Made by a program: the position numbers and the translations under genes
The notes under the pieces: generated by a model
Database searches by the model: none
The model's input: the letters and a program-made list of their open reading frames with translations, nothing else
Told to the model about the DNA's origin: nothing
Part shown: positions 1 to 8,397 of the stretch, piece after piece
Numbering within the stretch: position 1 is the first letter of the stretch
How the letters are laid out: every line of letters starts with the position of its first letter
Source: Myxococcota bacterium
GTDB taxonomy: Bacteria > Myxococcota_A > UBA796 > UBA2385
Length of the DNA stretch: 39,412 nucleotides
Direction of reading: 5' to 3'
Assembly (NCBI GenBank): GCA_023150805.1
Contig: JAKLKF010000068.1
Span: 1 to 39,412, forward strand

Positions 1-666
1 GCCGCGCCCTGGAGCCTGCCCCTGCGCCGGGAGCAGGCCGCCCTGCTCGCGCGCCGGGACCCCGCCGGCCTGGAGGGGGCCCTCCGCGCGCTGGCCGAGG
101 CCGATCCCGTGCCCCTGGCCCTGGCCGGCCTGGAGCCCGATCGCCTCGTGCCGGTCGCGGCGGTGGCCCCCTCGCCCTGGCCGTGGCGGTGGATGCCGCC
201 CTGGGCCCGGGTCGTCGCCGCCGCGCTCGACCCCTCGGCGCCGCCTGCCCCCTGGCCGGTGCCCGACCCCCACGGGCTCGCCGCCCGGGCCCGCCTCGCC
301 CAGGCCGTGCTGGGCGCCCCCCCACCCGCCGCCGACCCGCTCGCCGCGCGCGTGGACGCGGCGCTCGCCGCGCGCCCGGACGACCCCCTCGTGGCCGCCC
401 TCGCCGCCGTCGCCCTCTCCTCGCTGGGCCGGGCCGGCGAGGCGGCCTCCCACCTCGCCCGGGCCGAGGCCCAGGCGCCACGGGCCGTGGCGACCGCCTG
501 GGCGCGGGCCAACCTCGCGCTGGACGCGGGCGACGGGCCGCGGGCACGACAGGTCGCGGCGGAGCTGGTGCGCGGCCAGCCCACCGTCCCCGGCCTGCGC
601 GCCTTCCGCTTCGCCGTCGAGGAGCAGGCCCGCAGCGCCGCCCTCGACGGAGCGAGGGACCCTTGA
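1..666 (+). CDS. Alanine-rich TPR-like protein, 3' part only
   Basis: The reading frame is open from base 1 to the TGA at 664-666, so the 5' end lies outside the window; about 221 codons are visible. The product is very rich in Ala, Arg, Leu and Pro. Its second half is a run of amphipathic helices (DPLVAALAAVALSSLGRAG, then helices with EAASHLARAEAQAP and ARQVAAELVRGQP) with the spacing of tetratricopeptide-like helical repeats. A proline- and tryptophan-rich stretch (PSPWPWRWMPPWAR) near the middle could be membrane-proximal or a linker. No catalytic motif is seen. TPR-type repeats generally bind proteins; the partner cannot be inferred. The gene ends just before a promoter that drives rplM, so it is probably the last gene of its own unit. 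The repeat call is moderate, and the function is unknown. Confidence 0.6.
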   Translation, partial: AAPWSLPLRREQAALLARRDPAGLEGALRALAEADPVPLALAGLEPDRLVPVAAVAPSPWPWRWMPPWARVVAAALDPSAPPAPWPVPDPHGLAARARLAQAVLGAPPPAADPLAARVDAALAARPDDPLVAALAAVALSSLGRAGEAASHLARAEAQAPRAVATAWARANLALDAGDGPRARQVAAELVRGQPTVPGLRAFRFAVEEQARSAALDGARDP

Positions 667-691
667 CAGGGCCGTGCTCACCGACTAAACG
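663..691 (+). promoter_or_regulatory. Sigma-70-type promoter for rplM-rpsI
   Basis: A perfect -35 hexamer TTGACA at 663-668 is followed by exactly 17 bases and then TAAACG at 686-691, which matches the -10 consensus at three of six positions. The TGA stop of the upstream gene (664-666) lies inside the -35 box. Transcription would start near 698, leaving an untranslated leader of about 140 bases before rplM. The -35 and spacing are seen directly; promoter activity is inferred. Confidence 0.6.
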
Positions 692-838
692 AGCCCGGTC
701 CGCCCCCTGGACCGTGGGGTCGTACGTGCATGGTGGCCGCGCACAGCGGTCGGCCCACGTCGCCCCAAGGACCCACGCCGGGTATGGAAACCCGGGCCCA
801 CGGGCCTGCAACGCCTTCCTGAACCTCCTGGTGATCTG
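692..838 (+). promoter_or_regulatory. Structured 5' leader of rplM
   Basis: This non-coding stretch between the promoter and the rplM start contains two clear hairpins: CGGTCC at 696-701 pairs with GGACCG at 709-714 (7-base loop), and CGGGT at 779-783 pairs with ACCCG at 790-794 (6-base loop). In several bacteria the mRNA leader of the L13-S9 operon is bound by a ribosomal protein for feedback control, so a similar role is plausible here. I see no match to a named leader family. No strong Shine-Dalgarno sequence precedes the ATG. Confidence 0.35.
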
Positions 839-1273
839 ATGAGCACGACCATCGCCCGGTCCGAGTCCGTCGAGCGCTCGTGGTACGTGATCGACGCAAC
901 CGGCCAGACCCTGGGCCGGCTGTCGACCCGCATCGCGACGGCCCTGCGCGGCAAGCACAAGACCGACTTCACCCCCCACGTCGACTGCGGCGACTACGTC
1001 ATCGTCGTCAACGCCGACAAGGTGGCGCTGACCGGGCGCAAGCTCGACCAGAAGGAGTACTACGCCTACACGGGCTACCCCGGTGGGCTGAAGACCCGCA
1101 CCGCGCGCCAGCTCCTGGTGGAGAACCCCGAGCGCATCATCCAGCACGCGGTCAAGGGCATGCTGCCCAAGAACCGGCTCTCCCGCCAGGTGATGGGCAA
1201 GCTCAAGATCTACGCCGGGCCGGAGCATCCGCACGTCGCCCAGCAGCCCCAGCCCTTCCCCGCGCACATCTGA
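839..1273 (+). CDS. rplM: 50S ribosomal protein L13
   Basis: L13 is an early-assembling protein of the large ribosomal subunit that binds 23S rRNA. The 144-residue product has the usual bacterial length (about 142) and the family signatures: WYVIDATGQTLGRLSTRIA near the N-terminus, GKHKTDFTPHVDCGDYVIVVNA, the tyrosine-rich TGYPGGLK segment, and the conserved PKNRLSRQVMGKLKIYAGPEHPH region near the C-terminus. The ATG at 839 places the first conserved block where expected. It is followed after 19 bases by rpsI, the normal L13-S9 operon pair, and is preceded by its own promoter and leader. The family assignment is secure. Confidence 0.98.
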   Translation: MSTTIARSESVERSWYVIDATGQTLGRLSTRIATALRGKHKTDFTPHVDCGDYVIVVNADKVALTGRKLDQKEYYAYTGYPGGLKTRTARQLLVENPERIIQHAVKGMLPKNRLSRQVMGKLKIYAGPEHPHVAQQPQPFPAHI

Positions 1274-1292
1274 TCCCAAGGACCACCCCTCC

Positions 1293-1688
1293 ATGGCCTC
1301 GACCACGCAGTACTACGGCACCGGCCGGCGCAAGACCGCGGTCGCCCGCGTCTACCTCCGCCCCGGCCACGGCCGGATCCTGGTGAACAAGCTCCCCGCG
1401 GACAACTACTTCCACCGGGAGTCCATCCAGCTCGTCATGCGCCAGCCCCTGGCCGTGACCGAGACCGCCAACGACTTCGACGTGATCGTCAACGTCGCCG
1501 GCGGCGGCAAGGCCGGCCAGGCTGGCGCCGTCCGCCTGGGCATCTCGCGCGCCCTGGTGGAGTTCAAGCCCGAGTTCCGCAGCGTGCTGCGGGCCAACGG
1601 CCTGCTCACCCGCGACGCCCGCAAGGTCGAGCGCAAGAAGTACGGCCAGCCCGGCGCCCGCAAGCGCTTCCAGTTCAGCAAGCGCTGA
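1293..1688 (+). CDS. rpsI: 30S ribosomal protein S9
   Basis: S9 sits in the head of the small ribosomal subunit, and its basic C-terminal tail reaches toward the P-site tRNA. The 131-residue product begins with the family motif YYGTGRRKTAVARVYL, contains the glycine-rich VNVAGGGKAGQAGAVRLGI block, and ends in the hallmark basic tail KYGQPGARKRFQFSKR with a terminal Lys-Arg. The ATG start is supported by AAGGA at 1278-1282, ten bases upstream. It is co-transcribed with rplM, and a terminator-like hairpin follows 31 bases after the stop. The assignment is secure. Confidence 0.98.
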   Translation: MASTTQYYGTGRRKTAVARVYLRPGHGRILVNKLPADNYFHRESIQLVMRQPLAVTETANDFDVIVNVAGGGKAGQAGAVRLGISRALVEFKPEFRSVLRANGLLTRDARKVERKKYGQPGARKRFQFSKR

Positions 1689-1719
1689 TCCCTGGCCGGC
1701 CCCGCCGGTCCCAGGCGCC

Positions 1720-1757
1720 CGAGCCCACGCCCCCCCCGGCGCGGGCTCGTCGCGTTT
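1720..1757 (+). terminator. Terminator-like hairpin after rpsI
   Basis: CGAGCCC at 1720-1726 pairs with GGGCTCG at 1743-1749. After one A/C mismatch the stem continues with CGCC (1728-1731) against GGCG (1738-1741), closing a loop of six C residues. The stem is followed by the weak T tract TCGCGTTT (1750-1757). Its position just after the L13-S9 pair fits an intrinsic terminator. The T tract is short, as is common in very GC-rich genomes, so Rho may also contribute. Confidence 0.55.
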
Positions 1758-1867
1758 CCGGACTCGCGGGCCGCCTGTCGCCGGGGGTGCGAAATCGGTT
1801 GCGCAGGGTGCGAAGGCCCTTGCCCTGGCGGCCCGCGTGAAGTAGTTGACAGGTGTCGGTGAGGTGA

Positions 1868-2392
1868 GTGGTGCTCGACGTCCCCCAGGCTCCGCTTGCG
1901 CGTGTCCGCGGCCTCGCGACCCTCTTGCTGGCGCTCGGGGCGCTGGCCAGCCCGGCCGCGCACGCCGACGACCCCGTCTCCGAAGAGGTCGTCTTCGCCG
2001 CCGGCCCCGACCAGGTCAAGGCCATGCTGGCCGACCCGAACGTGACCATGTCGCTGAACCAGGACGTGATCTCCTACACGGTCCAGGACGCGCCGCCCTG
2101 CCAGCTCATCCACGTCACCGCCAAGGGCGTGACCGAGCCCTTCCGCTACACGATGCGGCGCTGCCCCACCGCCAACGGCTTCCGCGAGACCTTCGTCTCT
2201 GGCGACGGCATGGTCCAGGCCATGGACGTCGAGTGGCGGGCCGAGGCGCACGGCGACGGCACCAAGGTGCGCCTGTCCGTGCTGGCCCGTATCGCCAAGG
2301 TGCCCCAGTTCCTGGTGAACCAGCACACCCGGCAGAGCATCGCCCAGTCGCTGCGCAGCCTGGTCCGCAAGACCGAGACCCAGGCCCGCTGA
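1868..2392 (+). CDS. Secreted START/SRPBCC-like protein
   Basis: A GTG start at 1868 follows GAGG at 1861-1864; a second GTG at 1871 is equally possible. The 174-residue product opens with a Sec-type signal peptide: RVRG, then a hydrophobic core LATLLLALGALASPA, with likely cleavage after AHA at about residue 33. The mature part has the pattern of the polyketide-cyclase/START-like fold (SRPBCC superfamily): an opening strand, AGPDQVKAMLADPN as the early helix, a series of strands including EPFRYTMRRCP and MDVEWRAEAHGDGTKVRLSVL, and a long C-terminal helix. Such proteins hold a hydrophobic ligand in a cavity. The ligand and role here are unknown; a periplasmic location is inferred. A TTGACA at 1846-1851 has no convincing -10 partner. 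Confidence 0.65.
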   Translation: MVLDVPQAPLARVRGLATLLLALGALASPAAHADDPVSEEVVFAAGPDQVKAMLADPNVTMSLNQDVISYTVQDAPPCQLIHVTAKGVTEPFRYTMRRCPTANGFRETFVSGDGMVQAMDVEWRAEAHGDGTKVRLSVLARIAKVPQFLVNQHTRQSIAQSLRSLVRKTETQAR

Positions 2393-2516
2393 GCCCCGGC
2401 GGTGGGGGCCGCGACCCGACGTGCTCCGGGGTTGACGCCGCGCTCTGCCTGTGCCATTCCTGGTGGGGCCCGCCAAGCGAGCCGCGCCGGACCTCCTCCC
2501 CTCTCGGGACGCGCAC

Positions 2517-3239
2517 GTGAGCAGCGCTGCGGGCATCGCCGTCATCCCCAGCCGCTTCGCGGCCGAGCGCCTCCCCGGCAAGCCCCTGGCCGACATCGCC
2601 GGCCGCCCGATGGTCGCGTGGGTGGTGGCGCGCTGCCGGCAGGCCCGCCGGGTGGAGCGGGTGATCGTCGCCGCCGACGACCCCCGCATCGTCGACGCCG
2701 CGCAGGCCGCCGGGGCCCAGGCCCTGCTCACCGACCCCGGCCATCGCTCGGGCTCCGACCGCGTCGCGGAGGTGGTGCGCCGCCTGGCCCTGCCGGCGGA
2801 CGCCCGCCTGATCAACGTCCAGGGCGACGAGCCCCTGGTCGACCCCGACGCCATCGACGCCGTGCTCGGCGCGCTCGACGACCCGACCGTGGACGTCGCC
2901 ACTGCCAGCGCTCCGCTGGAGGGGGACCCCGCCGAGCCCTCGCGGGTCAAGGTCGTCACCGACGCCCGGGGCCGCGCCCTGTACTTCTCGCGGGCGCCCA
3001 TCCCGCACGGCGGGCCCTGGCAGGTCCACCTGGGCCTCTACGCCTTCCGCGCCGCGGCGCTGCTGCGCTTCGCGGCCCTGCCGCCCGGCCGCTTGGAGCA
3101 GGCCGAGCGCCTGGAGCAGCTCCGCCTGCTGGAGCACGGCCTGCCCCTGGCCGTGGTACCGGTGGCGCGCCACCTGCCCTCCGTCGACACCCCCGCGGAC
3201 CTCGACCGCGTCCGCGCCCTGCTCTCCTCCCAGCGCTGA
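2517..3239 (+). CDS. kdsB: CMP-Kdo synthetase (3-deoxy-manno-octulosonate cytidylyltransferase)
   Basis: KdsB activates Kdo with CTP to give CMP-Kdo, the donor for the inner core of lipopolysaccharide. The start was placed at GTG 2517 because the conserved nucleotide-binding motif (IPSRFAAERLPGKPLADI) then begins about ten residues in, as in the family; the 240-residue length is also typical (about 245-250). An upstream ATG at 2451 would add 22 non-conserved residues. Other family motifs are HRSGSDRVAEV, NVQGDEPLVDPD, YFSRAPIPHGG and HLGLYAFR. It lies 43 bases upstream of pyrG, which makes its CTP substrate, and upstream of LPS export genes. kdsA, kdsC and kdsD are absent from this cluster. 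Confidence 0.93.
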   Translation: MSSAAGIAVIPSRFAAERLPGKPLADIAGRPMVAWVVARCRQARRVERVIVAADDPRIVDAAQAAGAQALLTDPGHRSGSDRVAEVVRRLALPADARLINVQGDEPLVDPDAIDAVLGALDDPTVDVATASAPLEGDPAEPSRVKVVTDARGRALYFSRAPIPHGGPWQVHLGLYAFRAAALLRFAALPPGRLEQAERLEQLRLLEHGLPLAVVPVARHLPSVDTPADLDRVRALLSSQR

Positions 3240-3282
3240 TCCCCCCTCCTCCCGCGCACCTCCTTCCCTCCTCGGAGCCTCC

Positions 3283-4971
<1,689 letters not shown>

Positions 4972-4973
4972 TC

Positions 4974-5597
4974 GTGGGGGGCCTGCTGCTGCTGGTCCTG
5001 GCCTGCGCGCCGGCGCCCCTGCCTCCCGAGGAGGAGGGCGCCCCGCGCCTGGTCGTGGAGCAGGCCGTCCTGCGCGCCGGCGAGGGCCTCACCCTGCGCG
5101 CCGCGCGCGCCACCGTCGACGACCTGGGCGCCGGCCAGGGCAGCCAGGTCCAGGCCGAGCTGCGCGCCCCCGCCGCCGACCCGCAGGCGCCCGGCGCAGG
5201 CGCCCCCGCCCGACCGCCGCTGCAGATCACGGCGCCCGCCAGCGACTGGGACCTGCGCACCCGATCGGTGCGCTTCCAGGGCGGCGTCACCGCCACCCGC
5301 GGCGCCGTCACGCTGACCTGCCAGGAGCTCGAGGTCCGCTACGCCAGCGCCGACCAGGTCGACACCGCCACCGCCCGCGGCCAGGTCCAGGTGGTGCACG
5401 GCGCGCGCACCGCCCGGGCCGACCAGGCCGTGCTGACCGCCGCCGACGGGGCCCTGACCCTGACCGGCCAGCCCCAGCTCACCGAGGGCCCCAACACCCT
5501 GTCCGGCCAGCGCATCGTGCTGTGGCTGGACGACGAGCGCGTGCGCTGCGACGACTGCCGCCTGGTCGTCGCCGGCACCGCGCTGGGCGCCGACTAG
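4974..5597 (+). CDS. LptA/LptC-like (OstA-fold) lipoprotein for LPS transport
   Basis: The product (207 residues from GTG 4974) begins with a very short hydrophobic signal, GGLLLLVLAC, whose cysteine at residue 11 fits a lipobox. It therefore probably becomes a lipid-anchored periplasmic protein. The rest is beta-rich with the repeating OstA/LptA pattern: VRFQGGVTATRGAVTLTCQELEVRY, then ATARGQVQVVHGARTARADQAVL, then LTLTGQPQLTEGPNTLSGQRIVL. LptA and LptC form the periplasmic bridge that carries LPS from the LptB-driven inner-membrane extractor. It starts two bases after pyrG and ends directly against lptB (0 bases), as lptC-lptA-lptB do in many bacteria; here a single lipoprotein stands in that place. 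No better-charged start exists in frame. LptA and LptC cannot be separated from sequence alone. Confidence 0.75.
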   Translation: MGGLLLLVLACAPAPLPPEEEGAPRLVVEQAVLRAGEGLTLRAARATVDDLGAGQGSQVQAELRAPAADPQAPGAGAPARPPLQITAPASDWDLRTRSVRFQGGVTATRGAVTLTCQELEVRYASADQVDTATARGQVQVVHGARTARADQAVLTAADGALTLTGQPQLTEGPNTLSGQRIVLWLDDERVRCDDCRLVVAGTALGAD

Positions 5598-6338
5598 GTG
5601 CAGCCGCCGCTGGGGCCGGGCCTGGTCGCCCGCGGCCTGTCGCGCGCCTTCCGCGGCCGCCGCGTCGTCGACGGCGTCGACCTCGCCGTCGCCCCCGGCG
5701 AGGTCGTCGGCCTGCTGGGCCCCAACGGCGCCGGCAAGACCACCTGCTTCCGCATGGTCGCGGGCCTGGAGGTCCCCGACCAGGGCGAGGTCTGGCTCGA
5801 CGGCCAGGACCTGGCCCGCCAGCCCCTCTGGCGCCGCGCGCGCGCCGGCCTGGGCTACCTCGCGCAGGAGCCCACCGTCTTCCGGCGCCTCTCCGCCCGG
5901 GCCAACCTCGAGGTCGCGCTCCAGGCCCGCGGCGCCCCCGTCTCCCAGGCGCCGGACCTGCTCGCCCGCGCCGGCCTCTCCCACCTGTCCGACCAGCCCG
6001 CCGGCCGCCTCTCGGGGGGCGAGCGCCGCCGGCTCGAGCTGGCCCGCGCGCTCGCCGCCGCTCCCCGCGTGCTCCTGCTCGACGAGCCCTTCGCCGGCGT
6101 CGACCCCGTCGCCGTCGCCGCGCTGCAGGCCGTCATCCTCGACCTGGCCCGCCAGGGCCTCGGCGTGCTCGTCACCGACCACGCCGTGCGCGAGACCCTG
6201 GGCATCTGCGACCGGGTCGTCCTGCTCGACGGCGGCCGGGTCATGGCCGCGGGCGCCCCCGCGCAGGTCGCCGCCCTGCCCGCCGTGCGCGACCGCTACC
6301 TCGGCCACGACTTCCGGTGGGAGCCGCGGCGGACCTGA
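5598..6338 (+). CDS. lptB: LPS export ABC transporter ATP-binding protein
   Basis: LptB is the cytoplasmic ATPase of the LptB2FG complex that extracts lipopolysaccharide from the inner membrane. The 246-residue product has Walker A GPNGAGKTT at residues 41-49, the Q-loop region YLAQEPTVFRRLS, the signature LSGGERRRLELARAL from residue 138, Walker B VLLLDEPFAGVDP (Asp162-Glu163) and the switch histidine in VTDHAVRET. YLAQEPTVFRRL is typical of LptB. The GTG start directly abuts the TAG of the upstream lipoprotein gene. The neighbours (kdsB, pyrG, LptA/C-like, then rpoN) give the classic lptB context and separate it from amino-acid-transport ATPases of similar sequence. Confidence 0.95.
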   Translation: MQPPLGPGLVARGLSRAFRGRRVVDGVDLAVAPGEVVGLLGPNGAGKTTCFRMVAGLEVPDQGEVWLDGQDLARQPLWRRARAGLGYLAQEPTVFRRLSARANLEVALQARGAPVSQAPDLLARAGLSHLSDQPAGRLSGGERRRLELARALAAAPRVLLLDEPFAGVDPVAVAALQAVILDLARQGLGVLVTDHAVRETLGICDRVVLLDGGRVMAAGAPAQVAALPAVRDRYLGHDFRWEPRRT

Positions 6339-6344
6339 GGCATT

Positions 6345-6387
6345 TCCGCACGCCGCGGGCGCCGCTGCCCACGGCCTCTTGTGCGGA
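6345..6387. repeat. 7-bp inverted repeat flanking the region upstream of the sigma-54 site
   Basis: TCCGCAC at 6345-6351 is exactly complementary to GTGCGGA at 6381-6387, with 29 bases between. The right arm ends one base before the -24 element of the sigma-54 promoter. It could be a hairpin ending the lptB transcript or a protein-binding site. No T tract follows, so the function is open. Confidence 0.35.
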
Positions 6388-6403
6388 TGGCACGATTGGT
6401 GCA
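6388..6403 (+). promoter_or_regulatory. Sigma-54 (-24/-12) promoter upstream of rpoN
   Basis: TGGCACG at 6388-6394 is a perfect -24 element. It is followed by ATTG and GTGCA, giving the diagnostic GG (6389-6390) and GC (6401-6402) dinucleotides separated by exactly 10 bases. The family consensus is TGGCACG-N4-TTGCA; only the first T of the -12 element differs. The start point would fall near 6414, about 46 bases before the rpoN ATG. This suggests that sigma-54 holoenzyme transcribes its own gene and then hpf and hprK. Confidence 0.65.
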
Positions 6404-6459
6404 TAGATACCGGAGCGGGCCCCGCCCCGACCCTCGTCCCAGCACCGGAGCCTCCCGGC

Positions 6460-7908
6460 ATGGCCCTCGACCTGCGCCAGCAGCAGAAGCTCAGCCAGCA
6501 GCTCGTCATCACGCAGCAGCTCAAGCAGGCCATCAAGCTGCTGCAGCTCAACCACCTCGAGCTGGTCGAGGCCGTCCAGCAGGAGATGCTGGAGAACCCC
6601 ACGCTGGAGGAGATCCCCGGCACCGACGCCCACATCCCCTCGGACGCCGAGCAGGCGCTCAGCGCGGGCGCCCAGGCCCAGCAGCAGGACGTGGTCGACC
6701 AGAACAACGGCGCCCAGGACAACGGCATCGACTGGGAGCGCTACCTCGAGCAGCAGGACGCCAGCGGCTTCCGCACCGGCAGCGCCGGCCCCAGCCGCTT
6801 CGACGACCTGCCCCCCATCGAGACCACGCTGTCCACCAACGAGAGCCTGGCCGAGCACCTGCTCTGGCAGCTCTCGATGTGCTCCTGCACCGACGACGAG
6901 CGCGAGGCCGCCGCCGCCATCATCCACAACCTCGACCACCGCGGCTACCTGCTCGAGCCGCTGGAGGCAATCGTCGCCGAGCTGGAGGTCGACCCCGAGG
7001 ACGTGCAGAGCGCGCTGGAGATCGTCCAGGCCATGGACCCGATCGGCTGCGCCGCGCGCGACCTGTCGGAGACCCTGGCCCTGCAGGCCGCCCACACCTG
7101 GCCCGAGGACCCCTTCATCGTCCGGATCGTGACCGAGCACATCCACGATCTCGAGACCCGCAACTACCAGGCCATCGCGCGCGCCCTGGAGCTCGAGCTC
7201 GAAGACGTGGTCGAGTACCACAAGATGATCCGCGAGCTGGAGCCCTGGCCCGGCCGCGCCTACTCCGAGCCGCCCAACCAGTACATCACGCCCGACATCC
7301 AGGTCATCAAGCTCGGCGGCCAGTGGCAGATCCTCCAGAACGAGGACGGCCTGCCGCGCCTGCGCGTCAGCCGCTACTACAAGAAGGTCCTGCAAGGCGG
7401 CGACAGCACCCGCGACGAGAAGCGCTACATCAAGGAGCGGCTGGACTCCGCCGACTTCCTGATCAAGAGCATCTTCAAGCGCCAGCGCACCATCCACAAG
7501 GTCATGGCCTGCATCCTGGAGCGCCAACAGGACTTCTTCGACCAGGGCCCCGAGCACCTCAAGCCCATGGTCCTGCGCGACGTCGCCGACGAGGTCGGCG
7601 TGCACGAGTCCACCGTCAGCCGGGTCACCACCAACAAGTACGTGCAGTGCCCTCACGGCATCTTCGAGCTGAAGTACTTCTTCAACGCCCGCATCCAGTC
7701 CAGCCAGGGCGAGGACTTCGCCGGCGAGGCGGTCAAGGAGAAGATCCGCAAGCTGGTCAGCGACGAGAACCCCAAGAAGCCCCTGTCCGACAGCACCCTG
7801 GTGAGCATGTTGGAGCGGCAGGGCGTCGTCATCGCCCGGCGAACCGTGGCAAAATACCGAGAGCAGATGGGCATCCTGTCCTCCTCCCAACGCAAGCGCC
7901 TGTTCTGA
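6460..7908 (+). CDS. rpoN: RNA polymerase sigma-54 factor
   Basis: Sigma-54 directs RNA polymerase to -24/-12 promoters and needs AAA+ enhancer-binding proteins to open them. The 483-residue product has the glutamine- and leucine-rich region I (LRQQQKLSQQLVITQQLKQAI...LENPTLEE), an acidic region II, the core-binding domain with PIGCAARDLSETLALQA, the DNA-binding HTH (ADEVGVHESTVSRVTTNKYV) and the RpoN box ARRTVAKYRE at residues 459-468, which reads the -24 element. The ATG at 6460 has GGAG at 6447-6450 and puts region I at the N-terminus; an in-frame TTG at 6379 would run through the promoter and was not used. hpf follows 49 bases downstream, the usual order. Confidence 0.97.
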   Translation: MALDLRQQQKLSQQLVITQQLKQAIKLLQLNHLELVEAVQQEMLENPTLEEIPGTDAHIPSDAEQALSAGAQAQQQDVVDQNNGAQDNGIDWERYLEQQDASGFRTGSAGPSRFDDLPPIETTLSTNESLAEHLLWQLSMCSCTDDEREAAAAIIHNLDHRGYLLEPLEAIVAELEVDPEDVQSALEIVQAMDPIGCAARDLSETLALQAAHTWPEDPFIVRIVTEHIHDLETRNYQAIARALELELEDVVEYHKMIRELEPWPGRAYSEPPNQYITPDIQVIKLGGQWQILQNEDGLPRLRVSRYYKKVLQGGDSTRDEKRYIKERLDSADFLIKSIFKRQRTIHKVMACILERQQDFFDQGPEHLKPMVLRDVADEVGVHESTVSRVTTNKYVQCPHGIFELKYFFNARIQSSQGEDFAGEAVKEKIRKLVSDENPKKPLSDSTLVSMLERQGVVIARRTVAKYREQMGILSSSQRKRLF

Positions 7909-7957
7909 CCGCACCCTCCACAGGACCCGCTGCCGTCCCGCCCGCAATGGAGCATCG

Positions 7958-8377
7958 ATGCGCCTGGAGATCTCCTTCCGCAACACCCCTGCCAGCGACG
8001 AAGAGAAGGAGGCACTGAAGCTTCGGGTCGAACGCAAGATCCGAAAGGTCACCCGGTTCCTGCGTGATCCCATCGAGGTCGGCCTGGTCCTGCAGGCCCA
8101 GAAGGTCGGCTACCGCGGCGAGCTGCTCGTCGCCGGCGCCGGGGAGGACGGGTTCAAGGCCAGCATCGAGGCCGAGGACCCCATCGCCGCCATCGACGGC
8201 CTGGTCCACACCGTCGAGCGCGCCGCGCGCCGGTCCCACGACCGCCGCCTGCACACCGGCCGCCGTGGTGGAAGGTCGCAGCTCGACGGCTTCGCCGCCC
8301 CCGGCTTCGAGCTGTCCGAGCACGAGGACCGCGACCTCGAGTCCGCCGAGATCCAGAAGCCCGGCGCTGCTCGCTGA
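7958..8377 (+). CDS. hpf: Ribosome hibernation promoting factor (HPF/RaiA family)
   Basis: HPF-family proteins bind the ribosomal decoding site and stabilise idle ribosomes as 100S dimers or inactive 70S particles in stationary phase. The 139-residue product begins MRLEISFRNTPASDEEKEALKLRVERKIRKVTRFL and continues with GYRGELLVAG and the FKASIEAEDPIAAIDGLVHTVERAARR helix, matching the S30AE domain. The domain fills roughly residues 1-100. A charged tail of about 40 residues follows that is shorter than, and unlike, the dimerising domain of long HPF. GGAG at 7949-7952 supports the ATG. The location between rpoN and hprK is typical of this family. Confidence 0.9.
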   Translation: MRLEISFRNTPASDEEKEALKLRVERKIRKVTRFLRDPIEVGLVLQAQKVGYRGELLVAGAGEDGFKASIEAEDPIAAIDGLVHTVERAARRSHDRRLHTGRRGGRSQLDGFAAPGFELSEHEDRDLESAEIQKPGAAR

Positions 8378-8397
8378 GCACCGCCCAGGACGCGCCC

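Noticed and set aside
1846..1874. TTGACA upstream of the START-like gene as a promoter
   Set aside because: At 16-18 bases spacing the hexamers are GTGGTG, TGGTGC and GGTGCT, none -10-like, and transcription would start inside the gene.
6379..6459. Upstream TTG start for rpoN
   Set aside because: The added 27 residues would be encoded by the sigma-54 promoter region and are not part of the family; ATG 6460 has a good ribosome site.
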